DNA of 64,000 nucleotides from Pilosibacter fragilis (GCF_032490495.1 NZ_JAVYJB010000006.1:194781-258780); one strand, 5' to 3'; counted from the first letter of the stretch, positions 43,124 to 52,218 are shown. A program made the numbers and translations. Notes: a model not told the origin generated them from the sequence alone.

Positions 43124-43990
43124 ATGGATTTTCTCACCGACTGGCTCACAAACTGGCTCAAAGAGCTTCTGATTGGCGGGATCATGGGGAACCTCGAAGG
43201 TCTTTTTGATACTGTCAATACCCAAGTCGGAGAGATTGCGGCACAGGTAGGGACTACCCCGGCGGCGTGGCACGCCGGGGTTTTCTCCCTGATCCGACAG
43301 CTTTCCGAAACGGTGATCCTGCCGATTGCCGGAATGGTGCTGACCTTTGTTGCCACTTATGAGCTCATACAGATGCTTTTGGAAAAGAACAATATGCACG
43401 AGGTTGACGTTGCGAACCTCTATAAATGGATGTTCAAAACAGCCTGTGCAATCCTGATCCTGTCAAACACATTCAATATCGTCATGGCCGTGTTCGATGT
43501 GTCACAGAGCGTCATCGCGCAGGCAGGCGGGCTCATTCAAGGCTCCACCGATGTTTCGGCGGATATGCTTGCTGAACTGGAAACCTCGCTGGAGACGATG
43601 GACTTAGGGCCGCTTTTGGGGCTGTGGCTGCAGTCTGCGCTCATTGGCTTCACAATGAAGGCGATGGGAATTATCATTTTCGTTTTGGTGTATGGCAGGA
43701 TGCTGGAAATCTATCTGCTGACCAGTCTGGCCCCCATCCCCGTTGCTACGCTTTCCAACCGGGAGCTTGGCGGCACCGGGCAGAACTACATCAAGTCCCT
43801 GTTTGCCGTGGGCTTTCAAGGGCTGCTGATCCTTGTATGTGTTGCAATTTACGCAGTGCTCATTCAAGGCATCGCAACAGGCGGCGATCCCATTGGGGCG
43901 ATTTGGGGAACTGTGGGCTACACGGTTCTGCTTTGCTTCATGCTCTTTAAGACCGGGAGCATTGCCCAGCGTATCTTTGGCGCTCATTAA
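43124..43990 (+). CDS. VirB6/TrbL-like conjugal transfer membrane protein
   Basis: Polytopic protein of 288 residues with about six membrane segments, beginning MDFLTDWLTNWLKELLIGGI and containing LPIAGMVLTFVATYELIQML and YGRMLEIYLLTSLAPIPVAT. It matches the CD1112-like VirB6/TrbL component of Tn1549-type transfer channels, the inner-membrane scaffold. It normally follows maff2 directly, which supports the interruption by the nested element. Confidence 0.87.
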   Translation: MDFLTDWLTNWLKELLIGGIMGNLEGLFDTVNTQVGEIAAQVGTTPAAWHAGVFSLIRQLSETVILPIAGMVLTFVATYELIQMLLEKNNMHEVDVANLYKWMFKTACAILILSNTFNIVMAVFDVSQSVIAQAGGLIQGSTDVSADMLAELETSLETMDLGPLLGLWLQSALIGFTMKAMGIIIFVLVYGRMLEIYLLTSLAPIPVATLSNRELGGTGQNYIKSLFAVGFQGLLILVCVAIYAVLIQGIATGGDPIGAIWGTVGYTVLLCFMLFKTGSIAQRIFGAH

Positions 43991-44005
43991 CAGGAGGTGG
44001 TGCTT

Positions 44006-44737
44006 ATGCCGAGAAGATACGGGGCAGACGGAACGCGCTTATGGAATGGAAAAACGCCGGAGGAGTTTACTGAGGCAGACGCTTACCGCTTTATGGCGGA
44101 AACAGAGGCCGTCCTGCAAAGAAAAGAGTTGATGGACGACCCCGCCCAGCCTGCTCCGGCAAGCGGAAAGGAGGAATTTTATCTGAGCAAGAAGGACGAT
44201 GTATTGCTGACCCCGGAGCAGATTGCTGCGGAGGAACGGCGCTGGCTGTTTGATGCTCCCATCGCGGAGCTTGCAGAAGTCAAGGGCGTTAGCATTGATG
44301 AGGCAGTAAAAATGCGGACAGATGCTGTCTTGCAGGAGGCGGTTGTTCCGATCACGGTATCTGTCCGCCCGATTGAGCCGCAGGGAAAACTGATCGGCTT
44401 CGCCAGCGTCAATTTTGGCGGTGTGGTCATCGACGATTTTAAGGTTGTGGACGGGAAAAACGGAATTTTTCTCGGAGTTCCCTCTAAACCCGATCCTGCC
44501 AGCCGGACGGGATACCGGGCTACGGTTCGGATTCCTGACCGCGCCACACAGGAACGGATTAACGCGGCTGGTGTGGAGGCGTATCATGCGGCGGTGGAAC
44601 AGCTTGTTGCGCGGGCTCAGGCGGTACGGCCTGCCCCGATCAAGGAGCAGATGGCCGAGGCCGCAAAGCAGGCAGGAAAAGAAAACGCCGCCCGGCCTGC
44701 GCCTGCCAAGGAAAAGGAGGCCCGCAATGACCGATAG
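44006..44737 (+). CDS. ICE protein with SpoVG-like C-terminal domain
   Basis: Protein of 243 residues. Residues about 115-200 (ITVSVRPIEPQGKLIGFASV, GGVVIDDFKVVDGKNGIFLG, VPSKPD) match SpoVG, a small site-specific DNA/RNA-binding protein. The N-terminal 110 residues are acidic with no known domain; the C-terminal 40 are Ala/Lys-rich. AGGAGGTGG precedes the ATG. SpoVG alone is about 90-100 residues, so this is a SpoVG domain built into a larger conjugation protein. Overlaps the next gene by 11 nt. Confidence 0.78.
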   Translation: MPRRYGADGTRLWNGKTPEEFTEADAYRFMAETEAVLQRKELMDDPAQPAPASGKEEFYLSKKDDVLLTPEQIAAEERRWLFDAPIAELAEVKGVSIDEAVKMRTDAVLQEAVVPITVSVRPIEPQGKLIGFASVNFGGVVIDDFKVVDGKNGIFLGVPSKPDPASRTGYRATVRIPDRATQERINAAGVEAYHAAVEQLVARAQAVRPAPIKEQMAEAAKQAGKENAARPAPAKEKEARNDR

Positions 44738-45506
44738 CCACACTTTGGGACAAAGTGTCCCGAAGGAGGGCTTGTTTCTCTTGGACGGCATCGAGGGCCT
44801 GCGTTCTTTGCCAAAACATAGCGTGGATATGCTGCTGACCGATCCGCCCTACGGCACAACCCGGAATTATTGGGATGTGCCCCTGCCGCTCCCGGAACTG
44901 TGGGAGGCGGTGAAATGGGCGGTCAAGCCGAATGGCGCAGTGCTGTTTTTCGCACAGTGCCCCTTTGACAAGGTGCTGGGCGCATCCAACCTCGCCATGC
45001 TCCGCTATGAGTGGATTTGGTACAAGGAGCGCGGAACGGGCTTTCTCAATGCAAACCGGGCTCCACTGAAAAAGTCCGAGAATATCTTGGTGTTTTACCA
45101 GAAGTCCCCGGTCTACAATCCGCAGTTTACTTATGGCAAGCCTTATGCCCGCGTTCATTCCCGAAGCGGTACAAGCTCCAACTATGGGAAATTTGAACGG
45201 CAGGGATCGGAGTCCAACGATGGCCGCCGCTATCCCGGAAATGTACTTTTTGTGCCTACGGTGTCCGGCGGCATCCACCCCACGCAGAAGCCCGTGGAGC
45301 TCTGCGAGTATCTGATCCGCACCTATACCCACCCCGGAGAACTGGTCGCGGACATTTGCGTTGGCTCCGGCACAACCGCGATTGCAGCCATCAACACAGA
45401 ACGCCGCTTTGTATGCTTTGAAACGGCCCCGTCCTTTTATGCCGCCGCCAGTGAGCGCATCCGTGCGGCGCAGGCAGTAAAAAGCTCCGGCGAGAAAGGA
45501 GTGTAA
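44727..45506 (+). CDS. DNA methyltransferase (N4/N6, DPPYG type)
   Basis: Beta-class methyltransferase of 259 residues: catalytic motif IV DPPYGT (about 41-46) comes before the SAM-binding motif I region (VADICVGSGTTAIAAI, about 210-225), as in N6_N4_Mtase. The N-terminus SHTLGQSVPKEG is encoded by a palindrome copy. No restriction enzyme lies nearby, so it is an orphan methylase that may protect the ICE or mark it. AAAAGGAGG precedes the ATG. Confidence 0.88.
   Translation: MTDSHTLGQSVPKEGLFLLDGIEGLRSLPKHSVDMLLTDPPYGTTRNYWDVPLPLPELWEAVKWAVKPNGAVLFFAQCPFDKVLGASNLAMLRYEWIWYKERGTGFLNANRAPLKKSENILVFYQKSPVYNPQFTYGKPYARVHSRSGTSSNYGKFERQGSESNDGRRYPGNVLFVPTVSGGIHPTQKPVELCEYLIRTYTHPGELVADICVGSGTTAIAAINTERRFVCFETAPSFYAAASERIRAAQAVKSSGEKGV
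44747..44761. repeat. ICE palindrome copy 10 (inside methyltransferase gene)
   Basis: GGGACAAAGTGTCCC flanked by CTTT and GAAG; read in frame as LGQSVPK at residues 7-13. Confidence 0.9.
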
Positions 45507-45508
45507 TT

Positions 45509-46078
45509 ATCCAGCAGTATTCTATCATTTACGCCGATCCCCCTTGGCGCTACTCGGCTAAGAAAGTACAGGGCGCGGCGGAAAATCATTATCCCACTAT
45601 GAGCATTGAGGATTTATGTGCGTTGCCTGTGGCTGATCTTGCAGCCCCGGACAGCGCACTCTTTTTATGGGCCACTTTCCCGCAGCTCCCGGAGGCGCTC
45701 CGGCTGATCGAGGCTTGGGGCTTCACCTACAAAAGCGTTGCTTTCGTCTGGCTGAAAAAGAACAAGAAAGCGGATAGCTGGTTTTACGGCCTTGGCTTCT
45801 GGACAAGGGGCAACGCGGAAATCTGCCTGCTGGCAACCAAGGGACATCCAAAGCGGCAGGCTGCCAACATTCATCAATTCATCATTTCCCCGATTGAAGC
45901 CCATAGCAAAAAGCCGGACGAGGCCCGCGCCAAAATCATTTCCCTGATGGGCGATCTGCCCCGCGTGGAGCTCTTTGCCAGGCAGACCCCGCCCGGTTGG
46001 GCTGTGTGGGGAAATGAAGTAACACCAACCATCCCGGACTTTGGGACACATTGTCCCGAAGTGCAGAAAGGAGTGTGA
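45509..46078 (+). CDS. MT-A70 family adenine methyltransferase, non-AUG start
   Basis: Protein of about 189 residues. The catalytic DPPW motif (YSIIYADPPWRYSAKK) lies upstream of the first ATG in frame (45599), so the true start must be earlier. AAGGAG (45496-45501) is 7 nt before ATC at 45509, followed by QQYSIIYADPPW. ATC initiation, or a mutated ATG, is the best reading. Later parts ALFLWATFPQLPEAL and RQTPPGWAVWGNEV fit MT-A70 phage/ICE methylases. The C-terminus FGTHCPEVQKGV is encoded by a palindrome copy. Confidence 0.8.
   Translation: MQQYSIIYADPPWRYSAKKVQGAAENHYPTMSIEDLCALPVADLAAPDSALFLWATFPQLPEALRLIEAWGFTYKSVAFVWLKKNKKADSWFYGLGFWTRGNAEICLLATKGHPKRQAANIHQFIISPIEAHSKKPDEARAKIISLMGDLPRVELFARQTPPGWAVWGNEVTPTIPDFGTHCPEVQKGV
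46043..46057. repeat. ICE palindrome copy 11 (end of MT-A70 gene)
   Basis: GGGACACATTGTCCC flanked by CTTT and GAAGT; read in frame as FGTHCPE. Confidence 0.85.
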
Positions 46079-46081
46079 TCT

Positions 46082-46471
46082 ATGCCCTATGTAAACGTAC
46101 CAAACGATTTATCCAAAATCAAAACAAAGATGGCTTTCAACCTCACCAAACGCCAGCTTGTCTGCTTCGGCAGCGCGGGCGCGGTGGGGATTCCGGCCTA
46201 TCTGCTGACCCGTGGCACCCTCGGCAATACCGGGGCGATGTTTCTCATGCTGGGAATTATGCTCCCGGCGTTCCTGCTGGCCATGTATGAAAAGGACGGC
46301 TTGCCCTTTGAAAAGGTTGTGCGAAACATCATCCGGGCCAAGTTTCTAAGGCCGGGGATCAGGGCCTACCGAACCGAAAACATTTATGCGCCCTTTGCCG
46401 GGCCGGGCGCTGGAAAGGAGGATGTGATTGAAAAACACAAAGAAGAAAAACGGAGCCGCCGCCAAGGGTAA
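46082..46471 (+). CDS. prgI: PrgI family conjugation membrane protein
   Basis: Protein of 129 residues, VirB3-like. MPYVNVPNDLSKIKTKMAFN is the classic PrgI start; two membrane helices follow (about 30-70), then EKDGLPFEKVVRNIIRAKFL. It couples to the VirB4 ATPase, whose gene overlaps its end by 44 nt. AAAGGAGTGTGATCT precedes the ATG. Confidence 0.9.
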   Translation: MPYVNVPNDLSKIKTKMAFNLTKRQLVCFGSAGAVGIPAYLLTRGTLGNTGAMFLMLGIMLPAFLLAMYEKDGLPFEKVVRNIIRAKFLRPGIRAYRTENIYAPFAGPGAGKEDVIEKHKEEKRSRRQG

Positions 46472-48788
46472 AGGCCGGGCGACCCTGTCTGCTCAGCAGA
46501 CAATCCCGTATCTGTCCATGCACCCGGACGGTGTGTGCAAGCTCCCGGGCGGGCTCTATACAAAAACCGTGGAATATGAGGACATCAATTACTCCGTGGC
46601 ATCCACCGAGGATCAGACTGCCATATTCAGCGGATGGAGTTCATTTCTCAACTACTTTGACAGTTCGCTGCCGTTCCAGCTTTCCTTTATCAACCGTCGT
46701 TCCCATTCCCGCAGCCGCTATCAAGTCAATATCCCGAAAGCGGATGACAACTATAACAGCGTCCGGGATGAGTTTACCGGGATGCTGAAAAATCAGATTG
46801 CCAAAAGCAACAACGGTATTGAGCGCTCAAAATACATCACCTTTGGCATACCCGCCGAGGGGATTGCGGAGGCACGGCCCCGTCTGGAGCGTGTGGAGGC
46901 TGATGTCATGGGAAACTTTAAGCGGTTGGGCGTTCCCTCGGAGCCTATGGACGGGCGGGCCCGCCTTGCGCTGCTTCATAGCCAGATGCATCCGGGGAGC
47001 CGCGAGGCGTTCCGCTTTTCGTGGAAAGACATCCCGCAGACCGGGCTCGGCACAAAAGACTTTATTGCCCCGGACAGTCTCGACTTCCGCCAGTCCCGCA
47101 CATTCCGCATCGGCCAGTATTGGGGCGCGGTGTCCTACTTGCAGATTATGGCATCGGAGCTTTCGGATAAGCTGCTGGCGGAAATCTTGGAGCTGGATGC
47201 GGAAATGACCGTGACCATGCACATTCAGACCGTGGATCAGCTCAAGGCAATCAAGACCATCAAGGGGAAAATCTCGGACATCGGAAAAATGAAAGTAGAG
47301 GAACAGAGAAAGGCTGTGCGCTCCGGCTATGACCCGGATATTCTTCCCCCTGACCTGATCACATTCAGCAAGGACGCAGCGGAGCTTTTGGCTGATTTGC
47401 AATCCCGCAATGAGCGAATGTTTCTGCTGACCTTTACGGTGGTAAACCTTGCCCCTACTCGCCAGCGGCTGGAAAACGATGTGTTTACCGTGAGCGGCAT
47501 CGCGCAGAAATACAACTGCGCTCTGCGCCGTCTGGACTGGCAACAGGAACAGGGCTTTGTTTCTTCGCTGGCCCTTGGCTACAACGAGGTAGAAATCCAG
47601 CGCGGTATGACAACCAGCTCCACAGCCATCTTTATCCCCTTTATGACAAGGGAGCTCCGCATGGCGGGGCAGGCCCTCTACTATGGCATGAACGCACTTT
47701 CTCACAATGTCATCATGGCTGACCGCAAAAAGCTGAAATCGGCAAACGGGATGTATTTGGGCTCTACGGGCTCCGGCAAGAGCTTTGCCGCAAAGCGCGA
47801 GCTCTTGAATGTGTTTCTCACCATCCCGCAGGATCGGATCATCGTGGTTGACCCGATGGGCGAATACGCTCCGCTGGTGCGAAGGCTGGGCGGCCAGGTG
47901 ATCGAGATTGCCCCGGACAGCCCGCACCACCTCAATCCGATGGATGTGGAGCTCAATATGGCTGCCGGAGAAAGCCCACTTTCCATGAAGGCGGATTTTC
48001 TTTTGTCCCTGTGCGAGCTGGTGGTCGGCGGCAAGGAAGGCTTGCAGCCCATTGAAAAGACGGTCATTGACCGCTGTGTGCGTTTGGTGTACCGGGAGCA
48101 GGCGCTCGGATTGGAAACCGCAAAAACACCGCTGTTGCAGGATTTGTATGAGGAGCTTTTACGCCAGCCGGAGCCCGAGGCCCGGCGCGTGGCAACTGCC
48201 TTAGAGCTTTATTGCACAGGCTCCCTCAATCTCTTTAACCATCCTACCAACGTCAAGACGGACAGCCATGTGGTGTGCATCGTTCTGAAAAACATGGGCG
48301 AAAACCTTAGAAAGATTGCAATGCACATCACAAATGAGTTTGTTTCGCAGGCGGTGGATCAGAACTTCCACGAGGGTGCGGCGACTTGGTGCTACTTTGA
48401 CGAGTTTCATATTCTGCTCCGCGATCCACTGACGGCCAGCTACTTTGTAGCGGTCTGGAAAATGCTGCGTAAAAAAGGATGTGTGCCGTCTGCTTTGACG
48501 CAGAACGTCAAAGACCTTTTGGCAAGCCGGGAAATCGAGAACATTCTGGATAACACGGATTTTATGATCCTGCTTTCGCAGGCGCAGAGTGACCGTACCA
48601 TTCTGGCAAAACAGCTCGGTATTTCCGAGCACCAGCTTTCCTATATCACACACAGCAATTCCGGCGAGGGTCTGTTGTTCTATGGAAATGTGACCATCCC
48701 GTTTGTGGATCGGTTCCCTCGCGGAGAAATCTATGACCTGCTGACTACCCGCCCGGAGGATATGAAGAATGAAACGAAAAACGAATAA
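46428..48788 (+). CDS. virB4: VirB4/TraE conjugation ATPase
   Basis: Protein of 786 residues driving the transfer channel. Walker A GSTGSGKSF (about 442-450), RIIVVDPMGEYAPLVRRLGG, Walker B WCYFDEFHILL near 655, and DFMILLSQAQSDRTILAKQL near the C-terminus. The start is TTG at 46428 with AAAGGAGG 6 nt upstream. It overlaps prgI by 44 nt and the hydrolase gene by 20 nt. Confidence 0.93.
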   Translation: MKNTKKKNGAAAKGKGRATLSAQQTIPYLSMHPDGVCKLPGGLYTKTVEYEDINYSVASTEDQTAIFSGWSSFLNYFDSSLPFQLSFINRRSHSRSRYQVNIPKADDNYNSVRDEFTGMLKNQIAKSNNGIERSKYITFGIPAEGIAEARPRLERVEADVMGNFKRLGVPSEPMDGRARLALLHSQMHPGSREAFRFSWKDIPQTGLGTKDFIAPDSLDFRQSRTFRIGQYWGAVSYLQIMASELSDKLLAEILELDAEMTVTMHIQTVDQLKAIKTIKGKISDIGKMKVEEQRKAVRSGYDPDILPPDLITFSKDAAELLADLQSRNERMFLLTFTVVNLAPTRQRLENDVFTVSGIAQKYNCALRRLDWQQEQGFVSSLALGYNEVEIQRGMTTSSTAIFIPFMTRELRMAGQALYYGMNALSHNVIMADRKKLKSANGMYLGSTGSGKSFAAKRELLNVFLTIPQDRIIVVDPMGEYAPLVRRLGGQVIEIAPDSPHHLNPMDVELNMAAGESPLSMKADFLLSLCELVVGGKEGLQPIEKTVIDRCVRLVYREQALGLETAKTPLLQDLYEELLRQPEPEARRVATALELYCTGSLNLFNHPTNVKTDSHVVCIVLKNMGENLRKIAMHITNEFVSQAVDQNFHEGAATWCYFDEFHILLRDPLTASYFVAVWKMLRKKGCVPSALTQNVKDLLASREIENILDNTDFMILLSQAQSDRTILAKQLGISEHQLSYITHSNSGEGLLFYGNVTIPFVDRFPRGEIYDLLTTRPEDMKNETKNE

Positions 48789-50487
48789 GGCCAAGGAGGA
48801 GGCTTGGTCGCAGACCGCCCACGCCCCTGACGGGGAGCAGCCCGGGCCAGAGGCTTCTGACACTTCGGGACAAAGTGTCCCGAAGTCCAAGTTCCGCAAA
48901 AAGAGCCAGCAGGAACAGGCTGCGGCGGCAAAGCTCCGTATGGAGTCCCAAGGCGAAAAGCTGGAACAGGCCCGGGAGAAGCTGGCAAAACAAAAGCCGC
49001 CGAAAAAGCCCGGCCCGGTAAAACGCATAGGCCGTGTTGCCAGCGGTTCCGTTCACAGCTTCGTGCATGGCAAGATTTTTGAAGTGGAACAGGAAAATGT
49101 CGGCACAGAAGGCGCACACCGTTCTGAGCTTGTGGGAGAAACCGCGCTGCGGCACGGCTCCCGCTTTGTGCGCCGTAAAGTCCGGGAACATCCGGCAAAA
49201 GTGGTACGCAAGACCGAGGCCCGCTATACCAAATACACGGCGGACTACCATTTTCACACCGCCGCACAGGAGCACCCGGAGCTGACGAAAAATGCCCTTA
49301 CCCGCTACTGGCAAAAGCAACGGCTTCGCAAGCAATACCGCAAGCAGGCAAAGGAGGCTGCAAAGCAGGGCGCGGCTGCGGCTGGGAAAACTGCCACAGC
49401 CACAGAACGCCTGACTGCCCGGGCAGTGGAATTTGTCAAAAGTCATCCCGCAGGTGCCGTGATTGCGGTGCTCTGTGTGTTACTCCTGTTTGCTATGCAG
49501 TCCTGTTCCTCTACCATGCTTATGCTGGGGAACGCCGGGGCCGGTGCATTAGGAGCCAGCACCTATCCTTGCGAGGATCGTGATATGCTGGCCGCCGAAG
49601 CCGCCTATTGTGCGTTGGAAGATGATTTACAGCATTATCTGGACACCTATGAAAGCACCCATGACTATGACGAATACCACTTCGATCTGGACGAAATCGA
49701 ACATGATCCCTATGTGCTTCTTTCTCTTTTGTGTGCGCACCATGAGGGACAATGGACAGTAGGCGAGGTACAGGGAACGCTGCAAATGCTCTTTGACCGC
49801 CAGTACATTTTGACCGAGGATGTGGTGGTGGAAACCCGGTATCGTACGGAAACCGACACATGGACGGACGAGGACGGCAACTCCCATACGGACACCTATC
49901 AGGTGCCTTACGACTATTACATCTGTACGGTCACGCTGGAGAACTTTGATTTATCCCATGTGCCCGTATATGTCATGAGCGAGGAGCAGCTTTCACGGTA
50001 TGCCATCTATATGGCAACGCTGGGAAACCGCCCCGATCTGTTCCCAGATTCTCCCTATGTGAACAAGTACATTACCGGGAAACCCGGTGATTACGAAGTG
50101 CCCGGAGAATATCTGGACGATGAAACCTTTGCCGCGATGCTTGCCGAAGCGCAGAAATACATCGGCTATCCCTATGTGTGGGGCGGCAGTTCTCCCGCCA
50201 CTTCCTTTGATTGCTCGGGGTACGTTTCGTGGGTTATCAATCACTCCGGCTGGAATGTGGGCAGGCTGGGAGCCCAGGGGCTCTATAACATCTGTACGCC
50301 GACCAGTTCTCCCAAACCCGGTGATCTGGTGTTCTTCAAAGGCACCTATGACACGCCGGGCGTGAGCCATTGCGGGATTTATGTCGGTGATGGAAAAATG
50401 CTGCATTGCGGAGATCCCATCGGCTACGCAAACTTGAATACAAGCTACTGGCAATCTCATTTTTACGCCTACGGGCGTTTACCGTGA
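48769..50487 (+). CDS. NlpC/P60 peptidoglycan hydrolase of the ICE (CD1108-like)
   Basis: Protein of 572 residues that opens the wall for transfer. A cytosolic Lys/Glu-rich N-terminus contains QSVPKSK encoded by a palindrome copy. One membrane helix lies near 225-245 (AGAVIAVLCVLLLFAMQS). The C-terminal NlpC/P60 domain has catalytic Cys in SFDCSGYVSW (about 482) and His in VSHCGIYVGDGK (about 534). It follows virB4, as in CTn4-like elements. Confidence 0.9.
   Translation: MKRKTNKAKEEAWSQTAHAPDGEQPGPEASDTSGQSVPKSKFRKKSQQEQAAAAKLRMESQGEKLEQAREKLAKQKPPKKPGPVKRIGRVASGSVHSFVHGKIFEVEQENVGTEGAHRSELVGETALRHGSRFVRRKVREHPAKVVRKTEARYTKYTADYHFHTAAQEHPELTKNALTRYWQKQRLRKQYRKQAKEAAKQGAAAAGKTATATERLTARAVEFVKSHPAGAVIAVLCVLLLFAMQSCSSTMLMLGNAGAGALGASTYPCEDRDMLAAEAAYCALEDDLQHYLDTYESTHDYDEYHFDLDEIEHDPYVLLSLLCAHHEGQWTVGEVQGTLQMLFDRQYILTEDVVVETRYRTETDTWTDEDGNSHTDTYQVPYDYYICTVTLENFDLSHVPVYVMSEEQLSRYAIYMATLGNRPDLFPDSPYVNKYITGKPGDYEVPGEYLDDETFAAMLAEAQKYIGYPYVWGGSSPATSFDCSGYVSWVINHSGWNVGRLGAQGLYNICTPTSSPKPGDLVFFKGTYDTPGVSHCGIYVGDGKMLHCGDPIGYANLNTSYWQSHFYAYGRLP
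48867..48881. repeat. ICE palindrome copy 12 (inside hydrolase gene)
   Basis: GGGACAAAGTGTCCC in a 25-nt perfect dyad (arms ACTTC and GAAGT added), read as SGQSVPKS. Confidence 0.92.
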
Positions 50488-50501
50488 CAGGAGGTTTTGA
50501 A

Positions 50502-50756
50502 ATGGCAACTACCAAAAGCATGAAAATTCAGGCCGAGATTGATAAGGTCAAGGCCAAAATCAGTGAACAGCAGGCCAGGCTCAAGGAACTGGAACAGAAA
50601 AAGCTGGAGGCAGAAAACAGCGAGATCGTGGACATTGTGCGCGGCATGAGCATTTCCCTTACGGAGCTCCCGCTGCTGTTTGAGAAGCTGAAGGACGGCG
50701 GTACTTTGGGACAAAGTGTCCCGAAGTCCGAAGAAAAAAAGAAGGAGGAAAACTGA
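50502..50756 (+). CDS. DUF4315 family small coiled-coil protein
   Basis: Protein of 84 residues. KIQAEIDKVKAKISEQQARL and KELEQKKLEAENSEIVDIVR form a coiled coil, then MSISLTELPLLFEKLKDG. This is the DUF4315 pattern found between the NlpC/P60 and DUF4366 genes. The tail TLGQSVPKSEEKK is encoded by a palindrome copy. AGGAGGTTTTGAA precedes the ATG. Confidence 0.85.
   Translation: MATTKSMKIQAEIDKVKAKISEQQARLKELEQKKLEAENSEIVDIVRGMSISLTELPLLFEKLKDGGTLGQSVPKSEEKKKEEN
50708..50722. repeat. ICE palindrome copy 13 (end of DUF4315 gene)
   Basis: GGGACAAAGTGTCCC flanked by ACTTT and GAAGT. Confidence 0.9.
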
Positions 50757-50758
50757 AT

Positions 50759-51508
50759 ATGAAACATTTTCGTATGTTGGCGGCGGGGCTTTGCTCCGCC
50801 GTTCTTTTATGCGGCTTTGCGATCCCAGCCTACGCCTATTCGGACGGCGGGAATGAGGAACCGCCTGTTGTGGAAGAAACTCCGGCCCCGGAGCCAGCGC
50901 CTACCATTACCCCGGGCGAGGGCTTTTCGGAGGATGGAAACCTTGTGACCCGCGATCTGCTCTACGATGCCGCAACCAACAAACAGTTCATCACGGTGGA
51001 AACCAGCGGCGGCAACACCTTTTACATTGTCATTGACTATGACAAGCCTGTGGACGAGGACGGCGAACAGTATCACACCTACTTTTTGAACATGGTGGAT
51101 GAAGCCGATCTGCTGGCGGCACTGGAGGCCGCTGGCGGAGAACTTCCGGCCTGCTCCTGCACAGAAAAATGTGCGCCCGGAGCCATCCATACGGATTGCG
51201 AGGTCTGCGCGGTCAACATGACCGAGTGTGCTGGCACAGCTCCCGAATCCGCTCCGGTGACGGAACCTGCGGAGGAGCCGGAACCCGAGCCCCAGCAGAA
51301 AAGTAATACCGGGACGCTTCTGCTGATTTTGGCAGTGGCTGTTCTGGGCGGCGGTGCAGGCTGGTACTTCAAAATCTACCGCCCGAAGCATGAAAAAGCT
51401 GCTGTACCCGAAGAGGATTACAGTGAGGAACTGGCTGATTATGACGATCCCGAGGACGATGGGCCGCCTTGGGACGAGGACGATACCGAAAGCGAGGATA
51501 ATGAATGA
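50759..51508 (+). CDS. DUF4366 family (CD1107-like) secreted/membrane protein
   Basis: Protein of 249 residues: signal peptide (MLAAGLCSAVLLCGFAIPAY), an outer domain with RDLLYDAATNKQFITVETSG and NTFYIVIDYDKPVDEDGEQY, a Pro/Glu-rich stalk, and a C-terminal membrane helix (LLLILAVAVLGGGAGWYF) with an acidic tail. This is the DUF4366 layout; it is probably a surface part of the conjugation machine. AGGAGGAAAACTGAAT precedes the ATG. Confidence 0.87.
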   Translation: MKHFRMLAAGLCSAVLLCGFAIPAYAYSDGGNEEPPVVEETPAPEPAPTITPGEGFSEDGNLVTRDLLYDAATNKQFITVETSGGNTFYIVIDYDKPVDEDGEQYHTYFLNMVDEADLLAALEAAGGELPACSCTEKCAPGAIHTDCEVCAVNMTECAGTAPESAPVTEPAEEPEPEPQQKSNTGTLLLILAVAVLGGGAGWYFKIYRPKHEKAAVPEEDYSEELADYDDPEDDGPPWDEDDTESEDNE

Positions 51509-51681
51509 GATTTACAAATAACCCCTATGAGGGATTTATGAAAGAAAAAAGCTACTTTAAGGGTGTGCCGCCAAGCCTGCCGCCGAAGGGCTCCCGTTGT
51601 GACGGCTGCCCTTACTGGCGCGGGATCGGCTGCGTGTTCTGCTACCGGGAGCAGCTCAAACCACCGGGCAACGGGAGGTGA
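51505..51681 (+). CDS. Small Cys-rich protein of the ICE
   Basis: Protein of 58 residues, MRFTNNPYEGFMKEKSYFKG, then CDGCPYWRGIGCVFCYREQL with four cysteines in two CxxC-like pairs, a probable zinc knuckle. The start overlaps the DUF4366 stop (ATGA). Conserved at this position in related elements as far as I recall; function unknown. Confidence 0.72.
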   Translation: MRFTNNPYEGFMKEKSYFKGVPPSLPPKGSRCDGCPYWRGIGCVFCYREQLKPPGNGR

Positions 51682-51685
51682 TACT

Positions 51686-52039
51686 GTGGGCCGAGAACTG
51701 ACCCGGACAGAAAAAGCGGCAATCCGCAGGCTGGTGTCAAAATGGTGTGCCAACTATGACCGGGACTGCGGCTGCCTGCCGCTGGATTGCGAGTGCTATA
51801 TGTTTGGGAAATGCTGGACAGGGGCTTATTGCCGCTACTTCCGCGAGGCAGTTCTGCCCCTTGATCCGGCGCTGGAGGCTGCGTTGCTGACAGAGGGGCC
51901 AAGGCCGGATTTCAAGGCTTGCCCGGTATGCGGCAGAGCCGTGGCTCCTGATGGACGGCAAACCTATTGTTCGGCGGCCTGTGCAAAGGCGGCACACCGC
52001 AGACAGCAGCGGGAATATATGCGGAAAAAACGGAGCTGA
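51686..52039 (+). CDS. Cysteine-rich VLP domain protein
   Basis: Protein of 117 residues starting at GTG (51686) after GGGAGGTGATACT. KWCANYDRDCGCLPLDCECY and CWTGAYCRYFREAVLPLDP are the Cys-rich VLP domain (PF14194), followed by a C-terminal zinc finger CPVCGRAVAPDGRQTYCSAA. Always associated with Tn1549-type conjugation genes; role unknown, perhaps DNA binding. Confidence 0.87.
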   Translation: MGRELTRTEKAAIRRLVSKWCANYDRDCGCLPLDCECYMFGKCWTGAYCRYFREAVLPLDPALEAALLTEGPRPDFKACPVCGRAVAPDGRQTYCSAACAKAAHRRQQREYMRKKRS

Positions 52040-52173
52040 TGTGTTGACAATTAGACCATCACAAATCCGCTTGTAGCAAGGCTTTTTAAGGCCCTTTTCT
52101 GCGGAAGGCGTATGTTTCTACGTCCGCCCCTGTTTCCGTGAGATGCTGTCAACATTTTAGCTGCCGGGGCTTT

Positions 52174-52188
52174 GGGACAATTTGTCCC
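52174..52188. repeat. ICE palindrome copy 14
   Basis: GGGACAATTTGTCCC in a longer dyad (CTTT and AAAG) in the 180-bp gap before the next gene. Confidence 0.9.
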
Positions 52189-52218
52189 AAAGTTCCGGCT
52201 TTTGTGGAAGGAGGTACT

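Noticed and set aside
45599..46078. MT-A70 gene starting at the first ATG
   Set aside because: That start would exclude the catalytic DPPW motif encoded in the same frame just upstream.
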